A stretch of 64,000 nucleotides of DNA from assembly GCF_030272615.1 (NCBI RefSeq), contig NC_081408.1:612133673-612197672 (forward strand). Direction: 5' to 3'. How positions within the stretch are numbered: the first letter of the stretch is position 1; every line of letters starts with the position of its first letter. A program made the translations under genes and the position numbers. The notes under the pieces are model-generated. The model was not told the origin of the DNA. It was given only the letters and a program-made list of their open reading frames with translations, and ran no database searches. This stretch comes from Cryptomeria japonica. Lineage: Eukaryota > Streptophyta > Pinopsida > Cupressales > Cupressaceae. Shown piece by piece: positions 45,022 through 57,313 of this stretch.

Positions 45022-46715
45022 TGTGTAAGGGGAAAAGTGAGACTAAGTATGGAAACCCTAATCCCACTCTCATACACACTAATGGAATACAAAAGAGCCT
45101 AGGGAGGTAACACACTTTGGCTACTTCTTATGAGAAAGAGATAGTCATGGATTACCTCTTAGGGTTTCTATTCCTTTGCTATAAATGAGAGAGGAATGAT
45201 TCAAAATGCAATTTAACCTAAAGTGCAAGTAAGCAAACAAACCCTAATCTGGAAATGTCAAACAAAAAACAACTGATAAACTATTGAAAAGTATAGATTA
45301 GGAAGAAAAATCAAAGGTTCACTTGTTTTTGACATCTTAGCCTAAATGACCATGACTAGGGTGCCATACCATTGTCTTGATTCTCCAAGTATGAAGTTGG
45401 ACCTGACAGGATGCGATTTGAGCTCTACAACCTGCTTCACCGCCAAATCCTACTGAAAATAGGTAGGATCAGGACACCACGCCCCTGTCTAGGGCTGGAC
45501 TAGGGTACCACACCCCTATCTTGGGTAGGACTAGGGTTCCATGCCCTTGTCCTTGGGGTTTTTTGATGATTTATGAGCCCCAGGACAACATCTGTGCACT
45601 CTGTCGGTCTTGAAACTTCTAGCAATGCTCAGATCTGAACCTGTACCTGTAGTTGAAAAAGAGGGTTTTGGGTGGATATATGGAGTTTTCCCTTATTCAA
45701 ACCCATGTTTTGGTGATTTCCACTTCAACAAATAGTCAATAATGTACTGAAAATGTGTGTTCAAGAACCTTGTGTGTGTGCAGGATCCTAAAATGAAAGC
45801 AAACAATCTAGAGCAACCCTAAAGAGTAAACCCTAATTGCTTACAAATGACAAAGTAAATGCTCTAAGTCCATGATGCAAAGTGATCTAAAGCATGAATA
45901 TGAATCAATATGAAGGTTATACAAAGACATGAAAACAACATGGAACCATACCCAACCCCAAGGGAGAGGTACAAGCCAATCTTTAGTCAGTGATCTCCTA
46001 TTGCTTTTCTATATCTTCAAAAGCCCCCAATTGATGAAATAATGCTTGATGAATGCTTGATGGATGAATGCTGAATATTATTGAAGACTTCAAAGATCTA
46101 ATATTTCACTGCAAAAATGGCTCTTTATGCTCCAAAAAATTGCTCTTAGATTCTTAGAAGAAGACCCCTTCAAATGAAAAAAGAGAGCTCTTAAGCATGA
46201 AACCCTAGATCTTAATTTCATCTTTAGGCTGACCTAGGATTTGAATTTCTTGCCAATCTTTTGGGGTTAAGCATTATTATATCATAGGATTATGCTCCTG
46301 AAATTTTGGAAAAAAAGTTGAGGACCATGTGCACTTTCAACATGGTCCAACAAACTTTTTACCAAATTTTTGGGGCCATTAGATATGATGATATTAGAGC
46401 AGATCCCAAAGTTACACTTGATTTCAGGATGTTTTGATATACAAAATTAGGCCTTAAAGGTTGAAATAAGACATAATTAGGGTTTATGATTAAATGATTT
46501 ATTGAAGGAATAAGATGAAAAGGGGCACGCTTAGGGTAAAGGGCCCAACTTTATAACTTGGGAAGAAGTGAAATATGATTTATATTTAATTAAATTAATT
46601 AATTAAATGCTTAAAAGAGATTAGAAATGCAAGATGCAAAACACACTAAGGTGAGTGCTAAACTAAGTATGAAATTGTACCACCCTAGCAAGGGTGTACA
46701 ATTTACGACACTACA
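45022..46715 (-). repeat. Element G 3' LTR
   Basis: 1694 bases. It carries several copies of the GC-rich LTR motif between 45356 and 45550 and differs from its partner mainly by extra motif copies. Confidence 0.88.
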
Positions 46716-47290
46716 TTTATCCCCCACTTTAGTGGTTATATGACACTACATGCATATGCAAGATAAAGTACAAAAAAAGTAAACATCATTTGAAAAATGA
46801 TATATCCATAAGTTGTTGGATGAAGCCCCCAACGATATCTGCAGTACATAGTTAGGACCTGCACCCTACAAAACCACATGTTAGATCACAAAATATCCTA
46901 GTTCTTACTAGGGAAGGTGATAAAATTTGTGTGTATCTATATGCCCCCCTATTTTGGCTTGCTAATTAGTGAGGTGAAATAGGGTACCATGTTTACCACA
47001 GAAAATTGAAATGAAAACCTTGATGAACACATTCATAGCAAGGCTCGGTTCTTCATTCAAGTTTTTTATGGAATTGATGTAGAGCGAGAGAGTGAATTCA
47101 CGATTCCAATGCCACCAACGGTGCAAAAATGGGATCTCTCTAGCTCAAGACATGACAGATTGAAGAAAAGTTGTAGAAATTAGGGTTTTATAACTTAAAA
47201 TCATAAAAATGAAAAAGTGCATAACTCATAAATATGAAAGTGACACCTTCATTTTCCACTTTTGACTTTTCAAATCTATTCACTGTAGAG
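46716..47290 (-). promoter_or_regulatory. Element G polypurine tract and 3' untranslated region
   Basis: TTTATCCCCCACTTTAG at 46716-46732 on the plus strand is the complement of the tract. The next 270 bases match element A's 3' end, after which the sequence departs from A near 47000. Confidence 0.7.
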
Positions 47291-47391
47291 GATCCCACCT
47301 ATTCGCTATCATGCCTCAACATCACCCCAAGTGACCTACATGGATGGAGATCTTGTGTCTCTCTATACTCATCAACCAACCCTTGGATGAG

Positions 47392-47726
47392 GTGAGTTGA
47401 CTTGCCATTGACTTATCTTTAACTTTTTATTTTTAGATTGAATTTGATGTTTAATGATGTTGTTGCCAAGATCATGCTCGTGCTCCTTGTTCGGGCACTA
47501 TGGTCTCCTAGGGCGCCATGGTCCTCCATGGGTGCCCTCATCCCATGAGGGTGTCCTGGTCCTAGGGGTTGCCCTGGTCCACTTAGGGCACCCTTGTCCC
47601 TGTTTAGGGCAACAAAAGGGTGCATGGGATCAAGCATCAAACTGATAGAATAGATTGATGATGTCTTTGTGTTGGATGATTATGACCGATGACAGATTAC
47701 TAATGATTTGATGTTTCTATTTGTAG
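47392..47726 (+). other. Candidate intron 1 of the plant-mobile-domain pseudogene
   Basis: Strong donor GAG|GTGAGT at 47392 and acceptor TTTCTATTTGTAG ending at 47726. It contains a GC-rich block (47490-47610) with GGGCGCCATGG and TGCCCT words resembling the LTR dyad motif. Confidence 0.5.
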
Positions 47727-49347
47727 GTTCTTCCATACATTTGTGAGCACACTGTCGATCACACTTTCCGAAGCCTTCGAGGTCATATTTTAAGGCTTAC
47801 CCCATAAGAGAGAGAGTTGATGCACGTTGTAGGCTTGTGGTATGTGATGACTATGCCCACCATCAAGTTTCATTCTGCAATGCTGATGGCATTGATGGAG
47901 AGGTGGGATGTAGATACCTCAACATTCCTCCTACCTATGGGGGAGATGATGGTTACCCTTGAGGATGTATATTGTATTTTGCGCCTTCCCATCAAGGGAG
48001 ATTATCAGATATCAAATCGATCACTCCACTACCGAGTACATGAGGGAGCAGGTCTACTATGTAGGGAGATTGATGCCCGATGAGATGAGGGGCCACATCA
48101 TGGTCAGTTGGCTCCTACACCCTAATAACGAGGTTCCACTGGTGAGGCGGCTCATGATCACTACCATTGCATTGGGCATGTGCCCTAATGGGCACGACAC
48201 CCATATGCATGGAGGTATCACCTACATGATTAGGGCCATGGAGAGACATCAAAGAGTATACTCTTGGGGTTAGAGAATGCTTGCACATCTCTACATGACC
48301 TTGGAGAGTATGTGTTTGGATAGGGGTGCAGTCTGATGACCTGCACACTACTATAGGTGTGGATGTTTGAGCATATTACATGCACTAGGCCTGTTGGAGT
48401 CCCTACAGGCTTAGTTCCAGAGAAACCTAGGGTATTTGCTTATCCACTTACCTGTGAGTGGTGGTTCAGGGATCTCCTGCATTGGAGATTGAGTCTAGAT
48501 AAATTGACAGTGAGTATGATCATATGGAGACCCTACCTTAGGATGTATATGTGGGCAGGGATACACAGGCAATTATTTTGCATGTAGAGGAACCATCTAC
48601 TTGAGGGACGATATAGTCACATAGTCATTCCCTTCTACTTCGACCGATTCCAATGACATTTTGGATTCAAGCAGTGTGTTCCTACTAATGTGCATGTCTA
48701 CATTTAACACTCACATGCAACTCCGAGGCTGGGAGCTATTCCAAGGTCTATGAGCAATGAGATTGATATCATGGATTCAAATAGATTAGAATGAGATGTC
48801 ACGACTGATTATAGAGATGATGTGGGCACACACCGGCGGTACAACACATGGTTGGGGAGGAAATACCCTAGAATCATCTTTCTAGTAGACTATCCTAGAG
48901 TTAATCCTAGACCATTGAGATAGACGGGTGACAAGGATGGATTTGATACATCTCAGGGGGGCACAAATGGTTAGGCTAGTGATGATGATCCTAATACAGG
49001 AGAGGGAGATCAGGATGGAGATGATGAGGAGGAAAAAGAAGAGAAGGACAAGGACAAGGATGAGGATGAGGATGAGAATGAGGAGGACAAGGAGGATGAG
49101 GAGGATGAGGAGGAGGTTGAGGAGGATGAGTCAGATGTAGTTCCTCATCTCTCTAAGGTTGAAACCATAGCACTAGATCCACTGAGCCTCCCATCCCAGG
49201 TAGAGAAGGGCCCTATAAGGGGTCCTGATTCTAGTCCCCACTGACCCATGCCTAATATGCAAAGATAGTACGAGCATAGAGAGACTAGTGGGTTCCAATC
49301 TCAGGTGGTTCCTTTCCACAACCCCTATTGGCAAGAGGGAGATCTAG
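47727..49347 (+). pseudogene. Plant mobile domain (MAIN-like) protein, broken
   Basis: The plant mobile domain (PMD) is found in MAIN/MAIL-type host proteins and in transposons. Seen here: VLPYICEHTVDHTFRSLRGH, HVVGLWYVMTMP, LMALMERWDVDTSTFLLPMG then EMMVTLEDVYCILRLPI (47817-47990), a frame change, VYYVGRLMPDEMRGHI, RRLMITTIALGM, and after a TAG (48354-48356) VWMFEHITCTRPVG. Downstream is a highly acidic tract (48975-49139). Frame changes and TAG codons make it a pseudogene. Introns argue against a retrocopy. It lies on the strand opposite to element G, so it was inserted or captured separately. Confidence 0.75.
48975..49139 (+). repeat. Acidic GAGGAT-type simple repeat in PMD pseudogene
   Basis: GAGGATGAG and GAGGACAAG words encode a run of aspartate and glutamate with some lysine. 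The same stretch in the next frame reads as methionine-arginine repeats, an artefact. Confidence 0.85.
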
Positions 49348-49445
49348 GTAAGGTTTTTTATGATTATCTAATTTATGTATCTTATTTTCTTAGATTTGAT
49401 GAAATTGAATGTTACTGATTAAAATTTCTCCCTTTCTCTCTATAG
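49348..49445 (+). other. Candidate intron 2 of the PMD pseudogene
   Basis: Donor CTAG|GTAAGG and acceptor CTCTCTATAG, with a T-rich stretch before the acceptor. Confidence 0.4.
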
Positions 49446-50432
49446 CTAGCTTCTAGGAATAATGCTCCCTTATTCAACATGCAGTGACAGACCTCATCAT
49501 GTCTATGCACATCCCCAGTTCCTTATAGATAGCACATAGATCATAGGGAAGGGCAGGACGACACAGAGACCTATTCACCCCCATTGAGATGGAGATGGAG
49601 GTCTCGAAAGATATAGAGAGATCTTTGCAAGAAATATTATAGTAGACAACATGATCTATACCACAAGATTATGATGGAGAGGGATTGCAGGAGCTCCTCG
49701 CGGAGTCACTCAAGTTCTGTATCATGATACACACCCTTGGGTCCACCCCCATGGCTAGATCAGGAGGGGATATCTAGTCACCATCCTCCAGCTACTAGTC
49801 GTAGGGATAGGAGATGACTTTGCTTGATTAGGAGACATTTTGTTAATGTATATGTCATGATACTCATGGATATGTATGCATTTATGCCCATGTTATATCT
49901 CAAACATGTTATTATAATACTTAAACAATGTATGCATTGCTTAGATTAAAAGTAACACATTTGGTGATGAAAATGCATGTCTAATTTAATTTTCATGTGA
50001 TTGATTTCTCAATGCTTCATGATTAAATTGATACATGTGTTATTTAATTTAATTAAATTCTACTTTGATGATGTAGAAGAGAAAATGTGCTAAGCTTAAG
50101 AACTATATGACTAATGTGATTTAATTATATCTAATTAAACACAACATGATATAATCCTACTTAACACATAAGAAATTTTATAACATGCTAGCACATATAA
50201 AATGTAAATCTATGACAATTTACATAAATTAATCCAAGACAAACAATAAAGTAAAGGAACTTGCTTGTCAAGAATGAAGTAATGTAGACTAAATAATACA
50301 ATATCATTTAATACCACATACTTTAATGAAGATATGCTAACACATTATCCAATTTTGAAGAAAGAAAAGGTAAAAAGAGAAAGAAGATAAATTAGAAAGA
50401 GAAAAAGAGGGAGAGAAAGAAAGAGACAAAGG
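49446..50432. other. End of PMD region and element G 3' flank, no gene assigned
   Basis: Up to about 49820 the sequence could be further PMD exon or UTR. From 49830 to 50432 it is AT-rich with an AG-rich stretch (50360-50430) before the pol stop. I could not locate the right-hand border of the PMD insertion. Confidence 0.35.
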
Positions 50433-50850
50433 CTAGGCATAGTATCGACGAAGGTGAATAGCAATTATAGGTTTCTTGAGAGGCGTACCTTCAACATTTG
50501 CTATCTTGTAAGCACCAGATCCATACACTTCGATAAAAATGTATGGTCCAATCCAATTAGGTCTGAATTTTCCTTTCTCCTCAGGTAGAGCATTCACGTT
50601 ACTCTGATTTTCATAAAGCACTAGATCGCCCACTGAAAGGAATGTGAAATGACTTTATCATTATAGCTATGTTGTAAATTTATATGATATGCTTGAATAT
50701 GCTCAAGAGAATTTATACGTCTTTCATTGAGATCCTCAAGTTGTTGAAGTCTTTGTTCTCTATAGGAATCATCATCCACTATACCCCTAAGAGAAACTCT
50801 CAAAGAAGGAATTTCTAACTCAAAAGGCATAATGGCATCAACGCGAATGA
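50433..50850 (-). pseudogene. Element G integrase C-terminal part
   Basis: 50433-50633 reads MGDLVLYENQ, FRPNWIGPYIF, YGSGAYKI and HLRRYYA, the normal end of a plant gypsy pol. 50621-50830 reads MPFELEIPSLRVSLRG and QLEDLNERR, the segment just before it. A small frame change joins them. The catalytic D,D-35-E core that should precede this part is absent. Confidence 0.85.
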
Positions 50851-51338
50851 ATTTCTAACTCCAAATTGCTATGTTGTTGACATTAATGACATTTACTAAC
50901 AAATGCAAAGGAATCCTTTTCCATGGTTTGCCAATAATATCTCATTTGAAGTAATCTTTGAAGTAAGGATCTACCCCCAAAATGCCCCTCACAAGCACCT
51001 GAGTGTGCGTCTTGAAGAGCAATAGGGATTTTAGCTTTGTTAAGACATCAAAGGAGAAGACCATTATAACCCCTTCTATAAAGAACATTAGAAAGGATAA
51101 TGTATCTAGCGGCCAACTTGTGAATCCTAGCCCTAGTATTCTTGTTTGTAGAGTTGAGAAAGGTATGATCACTCAAATATCTCACAATATGAGAGTACCA
51201 TTCGTCATAATCTATGATGAAATAATATGCCACATCACTAGGATTATCAACAATAGCCAAGGTAGTGAGGTTGTGAATAGTGAATTTAATATCTACCAAG
51301 GGATCCTCTAAAGATACAAGAGAGGATACACATTCCAT
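50851..51338 (-). pseudogene. Element G integrase zinc-binding part
   Basis: From the minus strand: YIILSNVLYRRGYNGLLL, then GHFGGRSLLQRLLQ and a KCH.CQQHSN stretch, which is the HHCC zinc-binding domain. A TAA sits between its two cysteines. The text then passes directly into LELEI and the C-terminal part, with no catalytic core between. Confidence 0.75.
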
Positions 51339-51468
51339 TGCATCGGCATGTCGATTATCTTTTCAAGGAACAGGCTCCATGGTATAAGAATCAAATTTCT
51401 ATAACAAGGATATAGCTAGATCTTTATATTGTGATAATTTGTCTTGCTTAGCCTGATACTCTTGTCAC

Positions 51469-52177
51469 TTATCTTATGATTAGTTGAGAATATCCATAGA
51501 TATGTAGATGTTTTATATTTAATTCTAAGGTTTCTTTAATTCTATCTATAAGAGCCTCATATTCAGCAATGTTGTTGGCACATAAGAAATTGAGACGATA
51601 TGATAAGAGGATAGGCTTCTTTTTAGGAGAAATTAAGACTACCCCGGCTTGTGATCCTGTACGACATCTAGAGCCATCAAAATATAATTCCCAAATCTCA
51701 TCAATCTCAATAGAGAAAATATTCATCGAGAAAGGACTCGAGATTAGGTAGGGAGAAGGGTGAAGGAGCCTCAACTAAGTGGTCAATCAACACTTGACCC
51801 TTTATTGCCTTCTGTGAGACAAACTTAAGGTCAAACTTGGTCAACATCATAGCCCACTTAGCTGAGCATCCCAAAAGGTCAACTTTAGAAAAAAGATGCT
51901 TGAGAGGATCAAATTTAATGATAACATGGATTTCAGCATTCAAAAGGTAATGCCTTAACTTTTGGGTTGCAAAGACCAAAGCAAGGCACTACCTTTCTAT
52001 CATAGAATATTGAACCTTGTAATTGAGTAGAGTAAGAATTATATAATAAACTAGACATTCTCTACCATCCTTATCATGTTGTTCAAATAAAGCTACAAGA
52101 GCATGAAGGGAAGCAACTTTGTATAGAAAAAGGGGTTTAGAAAGGTCAGCAGGTTGAAGAATGGGAGGATTGGCCAA
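51469..52177 (-). pseudogene. Element G RNase H and connection, broken
   Basis: 51989-52177 (PADLSKPLFLYKVASLHALV), 51707-51979 (ATQKLRHYLLNAEIHVI, AKWAMMLTKFDLKF) and 51469-51774 (WELYFDGSRCRTGSQAG and NIAEYEALI) are the connection and the RNase H type domain. Frame breaks separate the blocks. The RNase H would remove element RNA during cDNA synthesis. Confidence 0.8.
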
Positions 52178-52185
52178 ATAAGTTT

Positions 52186-52989
52186 TTAGGTCTTCAAATT
52201 CTTGACAACAATCCTTATTCCACTAAAAGGTGATATTATTTTTAAGCAATTCAGTAAAAGGAAAGGTACAATTTGCAAGCCGAGATATGAACCTAAGAAT
52301 AGCTTGAATCTTTCCTTGCAAACTTTTGAGTTTGGAGACATTTTTAGGAGGTGGCATGTTAACAATGGCATCTATCTTTTTCGTATCCACCTCAATTCCA
52401 CAATGAAAAACTATGAATCCTAATAGTTTTCCACTATCGACACCAAAAAACCATTTTCAAGGATTCAAGTGCATGTTATACTTACAAATTCTCTCAAAGA
52501 CTTGACAAAGGATCTTGGCATGATCTGTACAAAGAACAAATTTAGCTAAGATATCATCAACGTAATATTCTAAGGTTTTATGCATGTAATCATGAAAGAT
52601 AAGAGTCATAAGATGCTGATAGGTTGTGCTTGTGTTTTTCAATCCAAAAGGCATCATAACCCAACAAAATGTGCCCTCGAAGGGGTGCTGAAAGCAGTTT
52701 TGTATTGATCTTGAGGATTAATGAAGATTTGATTATATCCAGAGAAACCATCCATGAAGGATAGTAAGGCATGACCTACTACGGAATCCACTATCATATC
52801 GATGTTTGGGAGAGGGAAATCATCTTTTAAAGAGGCTTTGTTTAGATCACGAAAGTTCATACACATCCTAATCTTATTATCAGACTTAGACATAGCCACA
52901 ATGTTTGAAATCCATGGGGAATAATCAATAAGACAAATGAATTCGACATCCAACAATTTTTCAATATCAGCTTTCACAAGTAATTCCAC
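52186..52989 (-). pseudogene. Element G reverse transcriptase, broken
   Basis: 52654-52989 reads DNKIRMCMNFRDLNKAS, FPLPNIDMIVD and FMDGFSGYNQI (first catalytic aspartate). After a frame change 52457-52657 reads MPFGLKNTSTTYQ and LEYYVDDILAKF, so the catalytic YVDD box is intact. 52186-52440 holds the C-terminal thumb segment. It is a typical gypsy reverse transcriptase with frameshifts and a TGA. Confidence 0.88.
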
Positions 52990-53004
52990 TTTAGGGTGAA
53001 TCTT

Positions 53005-53802
53005 TCAAATCTTTTGCTTCACCGGTTTAGGATCAGGAATTAGGACAATGTTATGAGTGACAATATGAGGATCTATGCTAGGCATATCAGAGTATATCCA
53101 AGCAAAGATTTCAGGAAATTCAAGTAATAACTTAGAATATTGTTTTTGCCCTTCTTTGTCAACACATTTCCCTATCTTGATGATTTTATCTTCAATATAA
53201 GGATCTATCTTGATATCAATAGTGTCACTTATTAGGAGATTGCTTTGTTGAGGAGCATCTTTTAACGGAGGAAATTCTTTAACTATCTCATCATTATTTT
53301 TTTCTTTCCCAAAGTAAGCTTCCACATTTAGACAATAGGGAAAGCCATGATTATGGTGATAATGAGGAAGGTTGTCATAAGCTCCTAAGAATTCGGCTAA
53401 GGAATCATCAGTAGGAAAAACATCCAAAGCAAGGACACTAGAAGATTCAAGGTCAATATACTCTGGATATTTTATCGAGAGAGAAGCGGAAATGATATTA
53501 ACACTAATTGATGGTCTCTTACAAGCTTTAATAAGCTTAAAAGGATCATAACCAAGCCCAAATGTCATATCATGAAAGTTGTTTTCCAAGGGAAACTTTA
53601 TCCCTTGTTCTTGGGCACCACATTTATTACCATTATATCCACACCTATCTAGGATGTGAAAACTAGGACCATAAAGGTTAGCCATTTCCAAGAGAGAAGG
53701 AGGATTTTCATAAAGTGAAAAGTCAAAGTCCTCCAGGTTAGAAACTAAGGGAGATGAAGTTTGGGAAGCCACCACAAATTTATTACTCAAAGGCTCAGAC
53801 AA
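53005..53802 (-). pseudogene. Element G linker between protease and reverse transcriptase
   Basis: An open 265-codon stretch with GPSFHILDRCGYNGN and FGLGYDPFKLIKACKRPS near the N-terminus and FPEIFAWIYSDMPSIDPH near the end, which leads into the reverse transcriptase. Element A has the first part of the same linker at 19075-19326. It is the longest unbroken pol segment in G. Confidence 0.75.
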
Positions 53803-54723
53803 AGTGGATTTCTTTTTAGGTTCTTCTTTCTATTCCTTTCTTTCGACCTTAGGTTCTCTAGGGGGAATTTTATATTCCCCTACGAAGGTAGGATTAAAAT
53901 GAAGGGATCCCCAATCATCTTCTGCAAGAACCTTTTTAGGAGAGAAAGTGTCCTCAAAAGCAAAATTAGGTTGAGAAGACTCTTTATCAAGAATTATAGG
54001 TCCACTTGAGGAAGTATTGGGAAGTGATTCAGATGTGAGAGATGATTTTGATGAAGAGGAAACACTAGAAGCTTTAGAGGAATCATCTAAGATAGTTGGG
54101 GAAGAACCAATTGAAGAGGATTTGGAATTTGATGTCTATAGACAAGCCTAGAGATTTGTGTCACCTAGCAGGGTATATGTCTTGTTGTTGTAAATGAACT
54201 TAACTTACCTATGTAATGTAGAGGGTACAACTTGAATGCTATGAATCCAAGGTCTCCCTAGTAACAAGTTGTATGTTAATTATCCAAACATGACATGGAT
54301 AGGTGTGGGTGAAGTAACAAGAGCTACCTTAACAAGAAAGGTGATGATACCTAATGAAGATTTAGCAACATTATCAAAGCATCAGATAGTGAGAGAATCA
54401 GGGTTAATAAGAGATGTATCAACATTGATCTTATGCAACAAGTTAATGATACAAATATTAAGGCCAGAACCATTGTCCACTAGTGTTCATCTTATAGCAC
54501 TATCATTTATAATAACCACAATCATTAAGGGATCATATTGATGTTGAATTTCACTAGTGGGTAGCTCATCTTGTGTGAACACAATTTGAGCCTTAGGAGC
54601 TATGATAGAATTAATGAAGGAAGCCATATTATTGGATGTGACTATGGGTGGGACATTCAATGTTTTCAAGGTATCTTGTAGTGCAATCCATGATGAGTTG
54701 AAGAAATTTGAATCAAATACCAA
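53803..54723 (-). pseudogene. Element G retropepsin and serine-rich region, broken
   Basis: 54487-54723 reads FTQDELPTSEIQHQYDPL and IINDSAIR, then TGA, then TLVDNGSGLN: the protease loop in DNGS form, parallel to element A. TYNLLLGRPWIHSIQ lies near 54250. A serine-rich stretch follows (54000-54110). Stops are frequent. Confidence 0.7.
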
Positions 54724-55567
54724 AGGGATATCTTGGTAGGAGTGGCTTTAAGTTGTTCAGCAAGATTGTACTCCTTACCAAGGGTTTGCAAAATGTGAGG
54801 TTCTTGATGAAGAATAGGTTGAAGATCAGGAAGAGAAGTTGGGATAACTAGAGGAAGATTAGGTTGCCTATTATTTCTTTTGTTATAGGTATGGGAAACT
54901 ACATTATAACTCTCTTTAGTTAATTGTTTAGCATAGCTATAAGGACTCTTAGTGGGATTTCCTCCTTGAATAGTAATGATAGGTTTGTTTGGAGTGCTAA
55001 AGGAATCATGACTATATCCACCTTGAACTGTGAAAAGGGGTTGATTAGATAGAGGTGAGGTTGGGGAAGGATAAGCACTCGAACTACAAAAAGAGGCTTA
55101 TTGTGATCATTCATATTGATCATGTTAATTAACCTTTTAGAAGTATTATTTTTATTTGGAGGTTTAGGTAAAGACATAAATTCATCAAGGGTATCTTCAT
55201 ATAAAGAATGGTCATAGTGATTGAAAGGTTTATCTTTCAACTCAGAAGGAGACATAACCTCATAAAGGAAATTGTGAAGGTAAACTATGTTGGTAGATTT
55301 AGTGGAGGAGTTGATAGGAATGTACCCATGAAAGGAATCTTTCAACTTATCTTTCTCATCACCATGAAATGGAATAGTAACAAGGTTGATTAGTTTTTGG
55401 CAAAACGAGGGTTTAGAAGGCTTAGGGTTCAAAAAGTCATCTAGAGCTTCATCTAATTCATCCTTACTAAACTCATAATCAACAAAATTGCATACATCAT
55501 CAAAAACATGAACATCTTGCAAATAAAAATATGACATTTTGAAATTGAAATTGAAATTTAAACACAC
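54724..55567 (-). pseudogene. Element G N-terminal ORF, no gag domain seen
   Basis: The ATG at 55567 starts a 215-codon reading: FDDVCNFVDYEFSKDELDEA, PSKPSFCQKLINLVTIPFHG and SLYEDTLDEFMSLPKPPN. After a frame change it matches the C-terminal VQG-repeat and HTYN part of the element A ORF, read near 54850-55080. No Retrotrans_gag core or CCHC knuckle was found between the primer-binding site and the protease. Confidence 0.6.
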
Positions 55568-55692
55568 AATGCAAGCAAATAAAGGGAAGTCTTTCTGATG
55601 CTTACTTTTTTTTTTGGAATTTTATGTTTATAAAGTAAAATGAAAAGATATAAAATCTAGATCTAACAATGCAATGTAATGAAAATGGAATT

Positions 55693-55713
55693 GGATTCAC
55701 GTCAAGTTCACCA
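55693..55713 (-). promoter_or_regulatory. Element G primer-binding site
   Basis: The minus strand begins TGGTGAACTTGACGTG three bases inside the 5' LTR, one base different from element A over this stretch. Confidence 0.7.
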
Positions 55714-55716
55714 AAA

Positions 55717-57308
55717 TGTGTAAGGGGAAAAGTGAGAATAAGTATGGAAACCATAATCCCACTCTCATACACACGAATGGAATACGAAAGAGCCTAGGGA
55801 GGTAACACACTTTGACTACTTCTTATGAGAAAGAGAGAGTCATGGATTACCTCTTAGGGTTTCTATTCCTTTGTTGTAAATGGGAGAGAGGAATGATTCA
55901 AAATGCAATTTAAACTAAAGTGCAAGTAAGCAAACAAACCCTAATCTAGAAATGCAGAACAAAAAACAACTTATAAAATACTGAAAAAGTATAGATTAGG
56001 AAGAAAAATCAGAGGTGCACCTATGTCTGACATCTAAGCCAAAATGACCGGGACTAGGGTGCCATGCCACTATCCTAATTTTGCAACTCTGAGGTTGCAC
56101 CTGACAAGATGGAATCTGAGCTCTACAACTTGCTGTACTATCAAATCCTACTAAAATACAAAGGACCAGGGTGCCATGCCCTTGTCCAAGGGGTTTTTGA
56201 TGATTTTTGAGCCTCAAGAGAGCCTTTGTGCACTCTATCAATCTTGAAACTTCCAACGACGCTTGGATATGAACCTGCACCTGTTATATGGGGTTTTGCC
56301 TTACTCAAACCCCTGTTTTGGTGATTTCCATCTCAAAAAATATCTGATAATGTATTGAAAATGTGTGTGCAAGAACCTTGTATGTCTGCATGATCCTAAA
56401 ATGAAAGCAAACAATCTAGAGCAACCCTAAAGAGTAAACCCTAATTGCTTACAATTGACAAAGTAAATACTCTAAATCCGTGATGAAAAGTGATCTAAAG
56501 AATGAATATAAATCAATATGAAGCTTATATAAAGAAATGTAAACAACATGAAACCATACATAACCCCAAGGGAGGTACAAACCAATCTTTAGTCGGTGAT
56601 CTCCTATTGCTTTTCTATATCTTCAAAAGCCCCCAATTGATGAAATAATGCTTGATGAATGCTTGATGGATGAATGTTGAATGTTGTTGAAGACTTCATA
56701 GATCTACTCTTTCATTGCAAAGAAGGCCCTTTATGCTCAAAAAAATTGCTCTTAGATTCTTAGGACAAGACCCCTTCAAATGAAGAAAGAGAGCTCTTAA
56801 GTATGAAACCCTAGATCTTAATTTCATCTTTAGGCCAACCTAGGATTTGAATTTCTCGCCAATATTTTGGGGTTAAGCATTAATATATCATAGTATTATG
56901 CTCGTAAACTTTCGGGAAAAAAGTTGAGCACCATGTGCACTTTCAACATGGTTCGACCAACTTTTCACCAAATTTTTGAGGCCGTTAGAAATGATGATAT
57001 TAGGGCAGCTCCCAAAGTTACAGCTGATTTTGGGATGTTTTGATATGCGAAATCGAGCCTTAAAGGTTGAAATAAGACATAATTAGGGTTTATGATTAAA
57101 TGATTTATTGAAGGAATAAGATGAAAAGGGACATGTTTAGGGTAAAGGGCCCAGCATTATAACATGTGAAGAGGTGAGATATGATTTAGATTTAATTAAA
57201 TGCTTAAAAAATATTAGAAATGCAAGATGCAAAACACACTAAGGTGAGTGCTAAACTAAGTGTGAAGTTGTACCACCCTAGCAAGGGTGTACAATTTACG
57301 ACACTACA
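55717..57308 (-). repeat. Element G 5' LTR
   Basis: 1592 bases, about 100 shorter than its partner. Missing segments are in the GC-rich motif cluster (near 56150) and the GAAAAAGAGGGTTTTGGG stretch present near 45655. Confidence 0.88.
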
Positions 57309-57313
57309 TATAT

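Larger units (their letters stand above)
45022..57308 (-). mobile_element. Element G: Ty3/gypsy LTR retrotransposon without gag
   Basis: LTRs 45022-46715 and 55717-57308 begin TGTGTAAGGGG and end ACACTACA on the plus strand; flanks are TATAT on both sides (45017-45021 and 57309-57313). A primer-binding site starting TGGTGAACTTGACG and a polypurine tract fit minus orientation. The internal region codes for protease, reverse transcriptase, RNase H, integrase zinc-binding and C-terminal parts. No gag was found, and the catalytic core of integrase is missing. A plus-strand plant-mobile-domain pseudogene occupies the 3' side of the internal region. Confidence 0.88.

Noticed and set aside
48928-49140. 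Methionine-arginine repeat ORF
   Set aside because: Wrong frame of the acidic tract of the plant-mobile-domain pseudogene.
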